Notes: generated by a model from the sequence alone, not told the origin. Shown: positions 21,091 to 30,930, counted from the stretch's first letter. The stretch: 64,000 nucleotides of DNA from Nocardioides panacisoli (GCF_019448235.1 NZ_CP080409.1:558001-622000); one strand, 5' to 3'. Made by a program: numbers and translations.

Positions 21091-23388
21091 GTGACCGAGG
21101 ATCGCCACGACCTGCGGATGCCGATCGTGGGCGCGGCGGCCTGGGTCGCCGGCATCGCCGCCTACCACGCCGGGGACGTCGTCGTACCCGCCATCGCGGC
21201 CGGTGGCCTGCTCGCGCCGTTGCTGCTGCGGTGGCTGCGCCCGACCCCGGCGACGCGGCGCCTCGTCGCTGCCGCGGCGATGGTGGCGCTGGCCGTGGCC
21301 ACCAGCACCCTCCTGCGCCATCACGGTACGACGCAGAGCCCCGTGGTCGACCTCGCACGTGAGCGTGCCGAGGTCTCCGTGCGCGCGAGCGTGGCGGCCG
21401 ACCCGCGGCTCGTGGCCGGGCAGTGGGGTGACCGGATGGTCGTCCCGCTCCGGGTCCACGCGCTCGAGACGGACCATCGCGCCTACCGGCTCGGGGCATC
21501 GGTGGTCGCCCTCGCCGACGAGGAGTGGGCGGCGGTCAGGCTGGGCGAGGAGCTGACCGTCACCGGTCGGCTGCTGCCGGCCGAGGAGCCGGACACCGCC
21601 GCGATGCTGACCGTGCGCGGTCCGCCGGGACACCGGCAGCCTCCCGATGCGTGGTGGCGCGGCGCCGAAGCCGTGCGCGCGTCGCTGCGTGCCTCGGTCC
21701 GGTCGCAGTCGGCGGACCGGCGCGGACTGGTGCCGGCGCTGGTCGTGGGCGATGTCAGTGCGCTGCGCCCCGCGCTGGAGGCCGACTTCCGCACCACCGG
21801 CCTCACCCACCTCACGGCGGTCTCGGGCACCAACCTGACGCTGCTGCTCGGGTTCGTGCTGCTGCTGGCCCGGTCGGCCGGCGTGCGCGGCCGGTCCCTG
21901 CGCGTCGTGGCACTGCTCGGCATCGTGGGCTTCATCCTGTTGACCCGGACCGAACCGAGTGTGCTGCGGGCTGCGGCCATGGGCCTGGTCGGGCTGTTCG
22001 CACTCGGCACCGACGGGCGCCGGCGGGGCATGCGGGCACTCGGGGTGGCCGTCGCGGGACTGCTGCTGGCGTGGCCGCCGTTGGCGGTGTCGGTGGGGTT
22101 CGCCCTGTCGGTGCTCGCGACGGGCGGCATCGTCGTGGCCGGTCCACCGATCACCCGGGCCCTCGCGACCTGGCTGCCGGTGCCGCTGGCCCAGGCGGTG
22201 GCCGTGCCCCTGGCGGCCCAGGCCGCGGTGACGCCGGTGATCGCCGGCATCTCCGGCGAGGTCAGCCTCGTTGCCGTCGTGGCGAACCTCCTCGTGGCGC
22301 CGGCCGTGGGACCCGCGACGGTGCTGGGCCTTGCCGGCGGACTGGCCGGACTGGTGTGGCCCGCCGCCGGAGGCCTGTGCGGGTGGGCCGCCGGCTGGTG
22401 CGTCGCGTGGATCGTGACGATCGCGGAGTGGGGCGCCGGGCTGCCCCGTGCTGCGGTCGGCTGGGGCACCGGAGCACCGGCCGTCGCGGCGCTGGTCGTG
22501 CTGTGCGTGGCACTGCTGTGGCTCGCACCGCGGCTCGTCCGGAGACCGCGGCTGGCCCTCGTCCTCACGCTGGTCGTGTCACTGGCGGTGCTCGACCTCC
22601 CCGGTCGGGCGGGAAGCTGGTGGCCGGGCGGCGGGTCGCCGGACTGGTCCGTGGTCGCCTGCGACGTGGGCCAGGGCGACGCGCTGGTCGTCCGCACCGC
22701 GCCGGGGGCCGCGGTGGTGGTCGACGTGGGTCCGGACCCGTCGGCCGTCGCGGGGTGCCTAGACCGCCTGGCCGTGCAGGAGGTCCCGCTGGTGGTGCTG
22801 ACCCACTTCCACGCCGACCACGTCGACGGACTCACCGGGGTGCTGCGGGGGCGACGGGTGGGTGCGATCGCGGTCTCGCCGGTCCGGCAGCCGGCGGCGG
22901 CAGCAGCCCGGGTCGACGACGTCGCGGCCGAGCACGCGACGCCGGTCGGCGAGGCGGCGTACGGCGACACCCGGCGCTACGGTGCGGCCACGGTGCAGGT
23001 GGTCGGACCGGCGCCGGGCACCACGGCCGGCGCCAACGACGCCAGTGTCGTGGTCCTGGTCGAGGTCGACGGGCTGCGGGTCCTCCTCACCGGCGACGTC
23101 GAGCCGCCTGCACAGCAGCGCCTGGCCGCCCGACTGCCCGACCTGCAGGTCGACGTGCTCAAGGTGCCGCACCACGGCAGCCGGCAGCAGGACGTCGAAT
23201 GGCTGGCCTCGCTGCGGGCGGAGGTCGCTCTCGTCCCCGTGGGGGCCGACAACGACTACGGCCATCCCGATGCGGACCTGCTCGCCGGCCTCGCCGAGGG
23301 CGGCACGCGGGTGGCGCGCACCGACCGGGACGGCGACGTCGCGGTCGTGGCCGAGGGTGGTGAGCCGCGCCTGGTCCCGGCCGGGTGA
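21091..23388 (+). CDS. comEC: ComEC/Rec2 family membrane channel with metallo-beta-lactamase domain
   Basis: A 765-residue polytopic protein. The N-terminal soluble OB-like part is followed by the Competence domain, with TTGLTHLTAVSGTNLTLLLG near residues 232-250 and many membrane helices to about residue 500. The C-terminal metallo-beta-lactamase-like domain has CDVGQGDALVV, THFHADHVDGL (the metal-binding HxHxDH) and VPHHGSRQ. In transformable bacteria ComEC passes single-stranded DNA through the membrane and the C-terminal domain may be the nuclease. The full set of domains suggests a working uptake channel. GTG start at 21091; holA is 44 bases downstream. Confidence 0.96.
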   Translation: MTEDRHDLRMPIVGAAAWVAGIAAYHAGDVVVPAIAAGGLLAPLLLRWLRPTPATRRLVAAAAMVALAVATSTLLRHHGTTQSPVVDLARERAEVSVRASVAADPRLVAGQWGDRMVVPLRVHALETDHRAYRLGASVVALADEEWAAVRLGEELTVTGRLLPAEEPDTAAMLTVRGPPGHRQPPDAWWRGAEAVRASLRASVRSQSADRRGLVPALVVGDVSALRPALEADFRTTGLTHLTAVSGTNLTLLLGFVLLLARSAGVRGRSLRVVALLGIVGFILLTRTEPSVLRAAAMGLVGLFALGTDGRRRGMRALGVAVAGLLLAWPPLAVSVGFALSVLATGGIVVAGPPITRALATWLPVPLAQAVAVPLAAQAAVTPVIAGISGEVSLVAVVANLLVAPAVGPATVLGLAGGLAGLVWPAAGGLCGWAAGWCVAWIVTIAEWGAGLPRAAVGWGTGAPAVAALVVLCVALLWLAPRLVRRPRLALVLTLVVSLAVLDLPGRAGSWWPGGGSPDWSVVACDVGQGDALVVRTAPGAAVVVDVGPDPSAVAGCLDRLAVQEVPLVVLTHFHADHVDGLTGVLRGRRVGAIAVSPVRQPAAAAARVDDVAAEHATPVGEAAYGDTRRYGAATVQVVGPAPGTTAGANDASVVVLVEVDGLRVLLTGDVEPPAQQRLAARLPDLQVDVLKVPHHGSRQQDVEWLASLRAEVALVPVGADNDYGHPDADLLAGLAEGGTRVARTDRDGDVAVVAEGGEPRLVPAG

Positions 23389-23432
23389 GGCGTGGCCCGC
23401 GACCGTCGGTGGCGTGTGGGACAGTTGCCCCC

Positions 23433-24377
23433 ATGCAGGTCGGCGACGTGTTGGGACGGGTCACCCTCGTCACCGGCAAGGAGGAGTACCTCAGCGCCCG
23501 CACCGTCGAGGCGGTGCGCGACCTGGTCCGCACCCACGACCCGGAGGCGGAGTTCTCCGACACCACGGCGAGCGATCTCACGCTGGCGACGCTGGGGGAG
23601 CTCTCGGCGCCGTCGCTGTTCTCCAGCGTGCGGTGCGTGGTGGTCCGCGGATTCGAGGACCTGCCCGCCGAGTCCGTCGACGGCATCCTGGAGTACGCCG
23701 CCGCCCCGGCCGAGGACGTCGCCGTCGTCCTCGTGCACGGCGGTGGCCAGAAGGGCAGCGGCGTCCTGGCCAAGCTGCGCAAGCTCTCCTCGGTGACCGA
23801 GCACAAGTCAGGTGAGGTCAAGCCGTGGGAGATGCCGAAGTTCGCGATCGGCGAGGCACGGCGCCTGGGCGCCCGGATGGACCAGCCCGCCGCCGAGGTC
23901 CTCGTCGCCGCGGTCGGGTCGGACCTGCGGGCGCTCGCGGCGGCCGTGGACCAACTCGTGCACGACCTCCCGCGGCAACCGCTGGACGAGGAACGGGTCA
24001 AGCGCTACTTCGGTGGCCGGGCCGAGGTGAAGAACTACGAGATCGCCGAGGCCATGCTCGCCGGGCGGCGCGAGCGTGCGTTGCACGAGCTCCGTTGGGC
24101 GCTGGAGTCGGGTGCCTCGGAGGTCTACATCCTCTCCACCGTGGCCGGTCAGCTGCGCTCGCTGGCCAACCACGTGGGCGGCAACCGCGACGGGGGCATG
24201 CCCGGGTGGAAGCTGAAGAAGATGAACACACAGGCGCGCGGCTGGGGGGAGCGTGAGCTCGGCCTGGCGATCCGCGCGGTCGCGCAGGCCGACGCCGACC
24301 TCAAGGGCGCCGCGAGCGATCCGTCCTACACCCTGGAGCGGCTGGTGCTGACCATCGCGGGCCTGCGCGAGCGGTGA
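23433..24377 (+). CDS. holA: DNA polymerase III subunit delta
   Basis: HolA is the clamp-loader subunit that opens the beta clamp. The 314-residue protein matches the family: VTLVTGKEEYLSART at the N-terminus (a degenerate P-loop region), RCVVVRGFEDLP, the KLRKLSSVTEHKSGEVKPWE block, and the C-terminal collar domain (EIAEAMLAGRRERALHELRW, then SLANHVGGN). The ATG at 23433 is chosen as the normal MQVGDVLGRVTLVTG start. It follows comEC, the standard order, and is convergent with rpsT. Confidence 0.94.
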   Translation: MQVGDVLGRVTLVTGKEEYLSARTVEAVRDLVRTHDPEAEFSDTTASDLTLATLGELSAPSLFSSVRCVVVRGFEDLPAESVDGILEYAAAPAEDVAVVLVHGGGQKGSGVLAKLRKLSSVTEHKSGEVKPWEMPKFAIGEARRLGARMDQPAAEVLVAAVGSDLRALAAAVDQLVHDLPRQPLDEERVKRYFGGRAEVKNYEIAEAMLAGRRERALHELRWALESGASEVYILSTVAGQLRSLANHVGGNRDGGMPGWKLKKMNTQARGWGERELGLAIRAVAQADADLKGAASDPSYTLERLVLTIAGLRER

Positions 24378-24432
24378 CCTGGGGCGCCGCGGCCACCCAG
24401 ACCGAGGGCGGCCGCGTCCGCGCACGAAAGAA

Positions 24433-24459
24433 GGCGCCCACCCCGTCGGGGTGAGCGCC
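24433..24459 (-). terminator. Terminator of rpsT (also facing holA)
   Basis: A hairpin with an 11-bp stem and one mismatch (GGCGC and CACCCC pairing with GGGGTG and GCGCC around a GTC loop). On the minus strand it is followed by a T-rich TTCTTTCG run, so it works best for rpsT. Confidence 0.8.
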
Positions 24460-24495
24460 CTCCTCGCAAAGAGTGGTCTCCGGACCGAGGGCCCC

Positions 24496-24756
24496 TCAGA
24501 GGGAGGCGACCTTCTTCGAGATCGACGACTTGCGGTTCGCGGCCTGGTTCTTGTGGATGACGCCCTTGGACACCGCCTTGTCGAGCTGGCGGTTGGCCTC
24601 GCGGCCGAGCTCGGACGCCTTGTCCTTCTCGCCGGACTCGGCGGCCTCGCGGAACTTGCGGATCGCGGTCTTCAGGCTGGACTTGACGGCCTTGTTGCGC
24701 TCGCGGCGCTTCTCGTTCTGTGCGTTCCGCTTGATCTGGCTCTTGATGTTCGCCAC
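24496..24756 (-). CDS. rpsT: 30S ribosomal protein S20
   Basis: S20 (bS20) binds 16S rRNA near its 5' domain early in 30S assembly. The 86-residue basic protein has the standard [21 protein letters not shown] start and ends in ISKKVASL. The GTG at 24756 is the conserved start; the open frame upstream is not coding. As in most actinobacteria it lies convergent to holA. The 5' leader of about 77 bases contains a hairpin. Confidence 0.98.
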   Translation of the reverse strand: MANIKSQIKRNAQNEKRRERNKAVKSSLKTAIRKFREAAESGEKDKASELGREANRQLDKAVSKGVIHKNQAANRKSSISKKVASL

Positions 24757-24803
24757 GTGTGTGCCTCGCTGTGTCGGTGGAGATCGAGTTGGGTCCGGAG
24801 CGC

Positions 24804-24829
24804 GTCCGGGCACAGCGGTGCCTTCGGAC
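24804..24829 (-). promoter_or_regulatory. Hairpin in the rpsT leader
   Basis: A 10-bp stem with a two-base bulge (24804-24813 with 24818-24822 and 24825-24829) and a 4-base loop lies in the rpsT 5' leader. It may serve feedback control by S20 or mRNA stability; this is a guess. Confidence 0.4.
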
Positions 24830-24839
24830 GCGACTGACA

Positions 24840-24869
24840 AGGCTAACAGCGGCCCCTCACGCCCCCAAA
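24840..24869 (-). promoter_or_regulatory. Candidate rpsT promoter
   Basis: On the minus strand TTTGGG (24869-24864) and TAGCCT (24845-24840) are separated by 18 bases. Transcription would start near 24833. Confidence 0.5.
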
Positions 24870-24923
24870 TCTCCGAACCGCGCGATGGATCGAGGAACGA
24901 GGTCCGTCGCGGACGGGTGAGGA

Positions 24924-24980
24924 GGTCGAGTAGGCGCGCTCCCGCGAGGTACGAGCGGGAGTGACTGCCGTGTCGAGACC
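24924..24980. repeat. REP-like inverted-repeat element abutting the APH-like gene stop
   Basis: The ends GGTCGAGTAGGCG and TGTCGAGACC are imperfect inverted repeats. Inside, CTCCCGC (24939-24945) and GCGGGAG (24955-24961) form a stem around a 9-base loop. Bases 24944-24959 are identical to the core of the leuS 60-bp array. The element ends one base before the stop codon of the APH-like gene. Confidence 0.65.
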
Positions 24981-24981
24981 C

Positions 24982-25935
24982 TCACCAGCCCCGCCGCTCG
25001 GCCAGCCACTCCCAGGTGGTCTCGCCCTGCCACAGCTGCACGTCGCGCAGGTAGGGCGAGCTCGGCGGCCCGGGATCGGCCGAGCACTTCAGGAAGTAGC
25101 CGGCCAGCAGCGCGAGGACGCCGTCGATGTCCTCGCGCGGCACGGCGGCCAGCAACGGGTGCTCGGCGATGACGCCCTCCACGTCGTGGCCGTCGCCGCG
25201 CGGACCGATCAGCAGGGTGAGCGAGTCGAACCAGTCCGGCCCCAGGACGGGCCAGTTCCAGTCGCACAGCAGCATCGAGCCGTCCGGACGCACCAGCAGG
25301 TTGTCGTCCCGGACGTCGGTGTGGCACAGCGTGTCGCCGCCGAGCACCTCCAGCGCCGCGGTTGCGAGCTCCTGGGCCCACGGCGCCTGGTCGACGCCGG
25401 TGTAGGCCTCCTGCACCCGCTCCCAGTACGCCGGCCATTCGGCGAACTCCTCAGCCGCGGTGGTCAGCCCGATCCCGGGGGCGGGCGTCAGCGTGTCGGC
25501 GGCGGTGACCAAGGTCTGCGAGGCGGTCGCGAGCTGGTCCTCCCGCCAAGGGCGTTCTGGGAGCACCGCGTCGACGTAGGCCGTCTCCAGTGCGACCCAG
25601 TGCTCGAACTCGTCGACCCACTGCAGGCGGGGCGCGGGCGTCTCCGGCGGGAGGAGGCGCAGCTTGCGTGCCTCCTCCCGGTAGGCACGGGCGATCCCGC
25701 GCTGTGCCTTGAGCGAGGCGGCCTTGACGAAGTGGCGGCTCCCGTCCTCGCAGTCCAGGACCGAGGCGAACCCGGGCGTGTAGCCCGCCGGGCGGGAGCT
25801 GGCCCCGGTCACCGTCGACCCCAGCCGACGCTCGATGGCGGCGCGGACTCCCGGCGGCAGGTGCTGCCACTCCAGGCGGCGTGCCGTGCGGCCGTGGGGG
25901 AGCAGCGGTGCGGAGGAGCCGGACGAGGAGGCCAT
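24982..25935 (-). CDS. Aminoglycoside phosphotransferase (APH) family kinase
   Basis: A 317-residue protein with the APH/choline-kinase fold. The ATP site lysine is in HFVKAA near residue 68, the catalytic loop is [11 protein letters not shown] (H-x-D-x4-N) near 215, and the metal-binding CDWNWP follows near 233. These families phosphorylate hydroxyls on many small molecules; the true substrate is unknown and resistance should not be assumed. The ATG at 25935 follows a GAGGA-type site; the longer frame runs into lepA's promoter. The gene is divergent from lepA with a 71-base gap. Confidence 0.85.
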   Translation of the reverse strand: MASSSGSSAPLLPHGRTARRLEWQHLPPGVRAAIERRLGSTVTGASSRPAGYTPGFASVLDCEDGSRHFVKAASLKAQRGIARAYREEARKLRLLPPETPAPRLQWVDEFEHWVALETAYVDAVLPERPWREDQLATASQTLVTAADTLTPAPGIGLTTAAEEFAEWPAYWERVQEAYTGVDQAPWAQELATAALEVLGGDTLCHTDVRDDNLLVRPDGSMLLCDWNWPVLGPDWFDSLTLLIGPRGDGHDVEGVIAEHPLLAAVPREDIDGVLALLAGYFLKCSADPGPPSSPYLRDVQLWQGETTWEWLAERRGW

Positions 25936-26006
25936 GGCGCCATCCTCACCCAGCGGCACCTGCCGATTCCTCGCCGGGCCGGGGCCTTTGGGACAATGCC
26001 CGCACC

Positions 26007-27884
26007 ATGCCCGTACCCACGCCACCCCAGCCGGGGCAGACCGATCCCGCCATCCTGCGCAACTTCTGCATCATCGCGCACATCGACCACGGCAAGTCGA
26101 CGCTGGCCGACCGGATGCTGCAGCTGACCGGGGTGCTGGACGAGCGGGCGGCACGTGCGCAGTACCTCGACCGCATGGACATCGAGCGCGAGCGCGGCAT
26201 CACCATCAAGTCCCAGGCCGTGCGGATGCCCTGGACGCTGGGCGAGGAGGCCGCCGCCGTCCTCGAGCTGGACCCGGCGACGTACGTGCTCAACATGATC
26301 GACACCCCGGGCCACGTCGACTTCACCTACGAGGTGTCGCGCTCCCTGGCCGCCTGCGAGGCCGCGATCCTGCTCGTCGACGCCGCCCAGGGCATCGAGG
26401 CGCAGACGCTGGCCAACCTCTACCTGGCCATGGGGGCGGACCTGCACATCATCCCGGTGCTGAACAAGATCGACCTGCCCAGCGCCGAGCCGGACAAGTA
26501 CGCCGAGGAGCTCGCCGGGCTGATCGGTTGCGAGCCGACGGACGTGCTGCGGGTGAGCGCCAAGACCGGCGAGGGCGTCGAGGACGTCCTCAACGAGATC
26601 GTCGCGCAGACGCCGCCGCCCGTCGGCGACGCGGATGCGCCGGCGCGGGCCCTGATCTTCGACTCCGTCTACGACACCTACCGCGGCGTGGTGACCTACG
26701 TCCGGGTCTTCGACGGCGAGCTGCGCCACCGCGATCGCATCAAGATGATGTCGACCGGCGCGTCCCACGAGATGCTCGAGGTCGGCGTCATCAGCCCGGA
26801 GCCGACCAAGGCGTCCACGATCGGCGTGGGGGAGACCGGCTACCTGATCACCGGCGTGAAGGACGTGCGGCAGTCCAAGGTCGGTGACACAGTCACGCGG
26901 CTCAACCAGCCCGCGGACCGGCCGCTCGGCGGCTACCAGGACCCCACGCCGATGGTCTACGCCGGCATCTACCCCATCGACGGCGACCAGTACCCCGTGC
27001 TGCGGGAGGCGTTCGAGAAGCTGCAGCTCAACGACGCCGCGCTGACCTTCGAGCCCGAGACGTCCGGCGCGCTGGGCTTCGGCTTCCGGTGCGGCTTCCT
27101 GGGGCTGCTCCACATGGAGATCACCCGCGACCGGCTCGAGCGTGAGTTCAACCTCGACCTCATCTCCACCGCGCCCAACGTGGTCTACCAGGTCCAGATG
27201 GAGGACGGCTCGCTCCACGAGGTGACCAATCCCAGCGAGTTCCCCGACGGCAAGGTCGCCGAGGTCCGCGAGCCCGTGGTCGACGCCACCGTGCTCTCCC
27301 CGGCCGACCACATCGGCGCGATCATGGAGCTGTGCCAGAGCAAGCGCGGTGACCTCAAGGGGATGGACTACCTGTCCCCGGACCGGGTCGAGATGCGCTA
27401 CACGCTGCCGATGGGCGAGATCGCCTTCGACTTCTTCGACCAGCTCAAGTCGCGCACCAAGGGCTACGCCTCCTTCAACTACGACGTCTCCGGCGACCAG
27501 GCCGCCGACCTGGTCAAGGTCGACATCCTGCTGCAGGGCGACACCGTCGACGCGTTCTCCGCGATCGTGCACCGCGACGCGGCGTACGCCTATGGCGTGA
27601 TGCTCGCCGGAAAGCTCAAGGAGCTCATCCCGCGCCAGCAGTTCGAGGTGCCCATCCAGGCCGCGGTCGGCTCCCGGGTCATCGCCCGCGAGACCATCCG
27701 CGCCATCCGCAAGGACGTCCTCTCCAAGTGCTACGGCGGCGACATCAGCCGCAAGCGCAAGCTGCTGGAGAAGCAGAAGGAGGGCAAGAAGCGGATGAAG
27801 ATGGTGGGCCGCGTGGAGGTGCCGCAGGAGGCCTTCGTCGCTGCGCTCTCCACCACCGGTCCCAGCAGCGGGGACGCCAAGTAG
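26007..27884 (+). CDS. lepA: Translation elongation factor 4 (LepA)
   Basis: LepA is a GTPase that acts on stalled or assembling ribosomes. The 625-residue length is typical. G motifs: AHIDHGKST (G1), DTPGHVDF (G3) and NKIDLP (G4). The LepA-specific C-terminal domain is clear: [20 protein letters not shown], then [19 protein letters not shown] at 26007 gives a short proline-rich extension before the GTPase domain, common in actinobacteria. The gene stands in its usual place between rpsT and hemW. Confidence 0.98.
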   Translation: MPVPTPPQPGQTDPAILRNFCIIAHIDHGKSTLADRMLQLTGVLDERAARAQYLDRMDIERERGITIKSQAVRMPWTLGEEAAAVLELDPATYVLNMIDTPGHVDFTYEVSRSLAACEAAILLVDAAQGIEAQTLANLYLAMGADLHIIPVLNKIDLPSAEPDKYAEELAGLIGCEPTDVLRVSAKTGEGVEDVLNEIVAQTPPPVGDADAPARALIFDSVYDTYRGVVTYVRVFDGELRHRDRIKMMSTGASHEMLEVGVISPEPTKASTIGVGETGYLITGVKDVRQSKVGDTVTRLNQPADRPLGGYQDPTPMVYAGIYPIDGDQYPVLREAFEKLQLNDAALTFEPETSGALGFGFRCGFLGLLHMEITRDRLEREFNLDLISTAPNVVYQVQMEDGSLHEVTNPSEFPDGKVAEVREPVVDATVLSPADHIGAIMELCQSKRGDLKGMDYLSPDRVEMRYTLPMGEIAFDFFDQLKSRTKGYASFNYDVSGDQAADLVKVDILLQGDTVDAFSAIVHRDAAYAYGVMLAGKLKELIPRQQFEVPIQAAVGSRVIARETIRAIRKDVLSKCYGGDISRKRKLLEKQKEGKKRMKMVGRVEVPQEAFVAALSTTGPSSGDAK

Positions 27885-27900
27885 CGCCGAGCGGCCGGCC

Positions 27901-28971
27901 TCAGTCGGCCGCGCGCCCGTCCAACGCCTCGGGCCCCCACGTGTCGCGGATGCCCGCCCACACGTCGGCGTAGGTGCCGGGGGCGTCGGCGTAGGGGTCC
28001 CGGCGGCTCAGCACGGCCCCGACGATCGGCGCCGCGAGCCGCAGGGCGTACCGCTTCAGCCCGGCGGCGGTCGTCGCGTCCTCGAGCAGGGTCGGCCAGC
28101 TGATGCGCTGGTAGTCCAGCGCGGCCTGCGAGGCCGTGGTGTCCATCCAGTCGGTCGCGAACCAGCAGCCGTCGTCCGCCGGGTCACCGGCGCGGCCCTC
28201 CGGCAGCACGCCGTCGAGCCCCATCGCGGCGAGCAGTTCGGCGATGTCGGCCTGCTTGCGGCGGTGGGAGTCGTCCCCACCGATCAGGAGCGTCTGGCCG
28301 ACGACGTCGTTGAGAGCTGCTGCGGCGAACGCCCGGGCGACGTCGCGCACGTCCACGGTCTGGATGTTGCCGTCGGTGGGCAGCAGGGCGCTGAACCGGA
28401 AGCCGTCGCCGCCACCGCCGGTGGCCATCGCGGGCCCGAGGACTCCGCCGAGGCGCAGGATGACCCAGTCCAGGTCCGACTCCCGCACGATCTCCTCGGC
28501 CTCGAGCTTCTGGCGGCCGTAGTTGTCGTACGGCGCGACCGGGGTGTCGGCGGTCAGCAGCCCGAGCCCGGCGTGCGGGTTGCGGGCGCCGTACACGGCC
28601 ATGCTCGAGGCCAGCACGAGGCGCGGGGGCGCGCTCGCGCCGGCGCAGGCGCGTACCACGTGGCGCGTGCCCTCCACGTTGACCGCGCGGGCCGCGCCGG
28701 GCAGGTCGTAGCAGTCCGGCGGGATGATGGCGGCGAGGTGGATGACGACGTCCGGAGCGGTGTGCTCGATCAGGTGGGCGACGTCCTCGGGGTCAGTGAG
28801 GTCGCACCAGTGCACGCCGACGATGTCGCTGTGCTCGAAGTGGCTGGCTGACTTCTGGTTGGCCCGGGAGTAGAGGTCGCTCGCGATCACCTGCCAGTCG
28901 AGGCTGATCAACTCCTCGACGGTGGCGGACCCCACCGTGCCGAGTGCGCCCGTCACCAGAATGCGCTCCAT
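27901..28971 (-). CDS. NAD-dependent epimerase/dehydratase family protein
   Basis: A 356-residue extended SDR. The cofactor motif TGALGTVGSA is at residues 7-16, HLAAIIPP near 77, the active-site Ser in LASSMAVYG near 125 and the YGRQK Tyr/Lys pair near 155. The C-terminal third is variable and gives no substrate. TAACGT (complement of 28978-28983) is 6 bases before the ATG, so it is probably leaderless. It is convergent with lepA (16 bases apart) and divergent from the acyl-CoA synthetase gene. Confidence 0.87.
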   Translation of the reverse strand: MERILVTGALGTVGSATVEELISLDWQVIASDLYSRANQKSASHFEHSDIVGVHWCDLTDPEDVAHLIEHTAPDVVIHLAAIIPPDCYDLPGAARAVNVEGTRHVVRACAGASAPPRLVLASSMAVYGARNPHAGLGLLTADTPVAPYDNYGRQKLEAEEIVRESDLDWVILRLGGVLGPAMATGGGGDGFRFSALLPTDGNIQTVDVRDVARAFAAAALNDVVGQTLLIGGDDSHRRKQADIAELLAAMGLDGVLPEGRAGDPADDGCWFATDWMDTTASQAALDYQRISWPTLLEDATTAAGLKRYALRLAAPIVGAVLSRRDPYADAPGTYADVWAGIRDTWGPEALDGRAAD

Positions 28972-29037
28972 TCCGCCACGTTACCGGCGAAACGCCGTGT
29001 CCGCGCGGCAAACGGAACGCTCCCCCCGACGGGGTCC

Positions 29038-29070
29038 GGTGAACTAGGTTGTACTCGTTGGTAATTCACC
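29038..29070. promoter_or_regulatory. Inverted repeat GGTGAA-N21-TTCACC before the acyl-CoA synthetase gene
   Basis: GGTGAA at 29038-29043 and TTCACC at 29065-29070 flank TAGGTT (29045-29050), a possible -10. This is a candidate operator, perhaps for a TetR- or GntR-type fatty-acid regulator. It is weak evidence alone. Confidence 0.3.
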
Positions 29071-29091
29071 CCGGGCACCACAAGGAGCGAC

Positions 29092-30915
29092 ATGCCCATC
29101 AACTTCGACACCAGCTTCCTGGACCACATGCCCAAGAACGTGGCCGTGCAGTTCCACGAGCGGGTTGCTGCCTCCGGCGATGCCGAGGCATTCCGGTTCC
29201 CCGTCGGCGACGCGTGGGAGTCGGTCACCTGGAACCAGGCGGGGGAGCGGGTACGTCGCCTGGCGGCTGGCCTGATCTCGCTGGGGCTCGGGGCCGAGCA
29301 GCGGGTCGGGATCGCGTCCTCCACCCGCTATGAGTGGATCATCGCCGACCTCGCCATCATGTGCGCCGGTGGTGCGACCACCACCGTCTACCCCTCCACC
29401 GGGGACGACGACACCTCCTACATCCTCGGTGACTCCGAGTGCCGCGTCGTCTTCGCCGAGGACGCCGAGCAGCTGGAGAAGCTGGAGAAGCACCGCGCGG
29501 ACCTGCCCAAGCTGGACAAGGTCGTCACCTTCGACGACTCCATCGCCGACGGCGACTGGGTGATCTCGCTCGACGCGCTCGCCGAGCTCGGTGACGCGCA
29601 CCTGGCCGACAACCCGCAGGTGATCGAGCAGACCGCCGAGGCGATCGAGTCCGACCACCTCGCGACGCTCATCTACACCTCCGGCACCACCGGGCGCCCC
29701 AAGGGCGTGCGACTGCTGCACCGTTCGTGGGTGTACGAGGGCGAGGCCATCAAGGCCCAGGGCATCCTCGACGCCAACGACCTCCAGTTCCTCTGGCTGC
29801 CGATGGCGCACTCCTTCGGCAAGGTGCTGCTCTCCACCCAGCTGGCCTGCGGCTTCCCGACCGCGATCGACGGTCGCGTGGACAAGATCGTGGACAACCT
29901 CGGCGTGGTGAAGCCGACGTTCATGGGTGCCGCACCCCGCATCTTCGAGAAGGCGCACGCCCGCATCGTCACGATGCAGGCCGCCGAGGGCGGTGCGAAG
30001 GAGAAGCTGTTCAACAAGGCCTTCCAGGTCGGCATCGAGGTGGACCGCCTCAAGCGTGAGGGCAAGTCGGTGCCGCTGCCGCTGAAGCTGCAGCACGGCC
30101 TGTTCGACAAGCTGGTCTTCTCCAAGGTCCGGGAGCGCTTCGGTGGCCGGGTCCGGTTCTTCATCTCCGGCTCGGCCGCACTCAACGCCGACATCGCGCA
30201 GTGGTTCCACGCCGCGGGCATCCTCATCCTCGAGGGCTACGGCATGACCGAGAACGCCGCGGGCGCCACGGTCAACCACCTGGAGGAGTACCAGATGGGC
30301 ACCGTGGGCCGCGCCTTCCCGGGCACCGAGGTCCGCATCGGCGAGGGTGACGAGGTCCAGATCAAGGGCCCCCACGTCATGGCCGGCTACCACAACCTGC
30401 CGGACAAGACCGCCGAGACGTTCACCGACGACGGGTGGCTGCGCACCGGCGACAAGGGCTCCCTGGACGCCGACGGCTTCCTCACGATCACCGGCCGCAT
30501 CAAGGAGCTGTTCAAGACCTCCGGCGGCAAGTACGTCGCACCGCCGGCGATCGAGGCGAAGTTCAAGGCGATCTGCCCCTACGTCAGCCAGTTCATGGTC
30601 TTCGGCAGCGAGCGCAACTTCGTCTCCGCGCTGATCACCCTCGACCCCGACGCGATGGCGACCTGGGCCGAGGAGAACGGGATGGCCGGCAAGGACTACA
30701 CCGAGATCGTCCAGTCCGAGCAGGTCCGCTCGATGATCGGCGACTACGTCGACCAGCTCAACACCCAGCTCAACCGCTGGGAGACGGTGAAGAAGTGGGA
30801 GATCCTCGACCACGACCTCACCATCGAGTCCGGTGAGCTGACCCCCTCGATGAAGGTCAAGCGGACCGTGGTCGAGCAGAACAACGCCGACCTGATCGAC
30901 TCCTTCTACGTCTGA
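29092..30915 (+). CDS. Long-chain fatty-acid--CoA ligase (AMP-dependent synthetase)
   Basis: A 607-residue adenylate-forming enzyme that makes acyl-CoA from fatty acid, ATP and CoA. Motifs: IYTSGTTGRPKG (A3, near residue 196), LPMAHSFGKVLLS, EGYGMTENAAGAT (A5, near 385), GWLRTGDKGSLD (A7) and ITGRIKELFKTSGGKYV (A8). It resembles the bacterial FadD15/FAA1 branch. The AAGGAG site at 29081-29086 is well placed for ATG 29092. A second enzyme of the same branch is encoded at 45660-47453. Confidence 0.93.
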   Translation: MPINFDTSFLDHMPKNVAVQFHERVAASGDAEAFRFPVGDAWESVTWNQAGERVRRLAAGLISLGLGAEQRVGIASSTRYEWIIADLAIMCAGGATTTVYPSTGDDDTSYILGDSECRVVFAEDAEQLEKLEKHRADLPKLDKVVTFDDSIADGDWVISLDALAELGDAHLADNPQVIEQTAEAIESDHLATLIYTSGTTGRPKGVRLLHRSWVYEGEAIKAQGILDANDLQFLWLPMAHSFGKVLLSTQLACGFPTAIDGRVDKIVDNLGVVKPTFMGAAPRIFEKAHARIVTMQAAEGGAKEKLFNKAFQVGIEVDRLKREGKSVPLPLKLQHGLFDKLVFSKVRERFGGRVRFFISGSAALNADIAQWFHAAGILILEGYGMTENAAGATVNHLEEYQMGTVGRAFPGTEVRIGEGDEVQIKGPHVMAGYHNLPDKTAETFTDDGWLRTGDKGSLDADGFLTITGRIKELFKTSGGKYVAPPAIEAKFKAICPYVSQFMVFGSERNFVSALITLDPDAMATWAEENGMAGKDYTEIVQSEQVRSMIGDYVDQLNTQLNRWETVKKWEILDHDLTIESGELTPSMKVKRTVVEQNNADLIDSFYV

Positions 30916-30930
30916 CCCACCGACGACACC

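Noticed and set aside
24982..25935. Antibiotic-resistance gene
   Set aside because: The APH fold is shared by many kinases of sugars, choline and homoserine; there is no mobile element or resistance context, so only the family is claimed.
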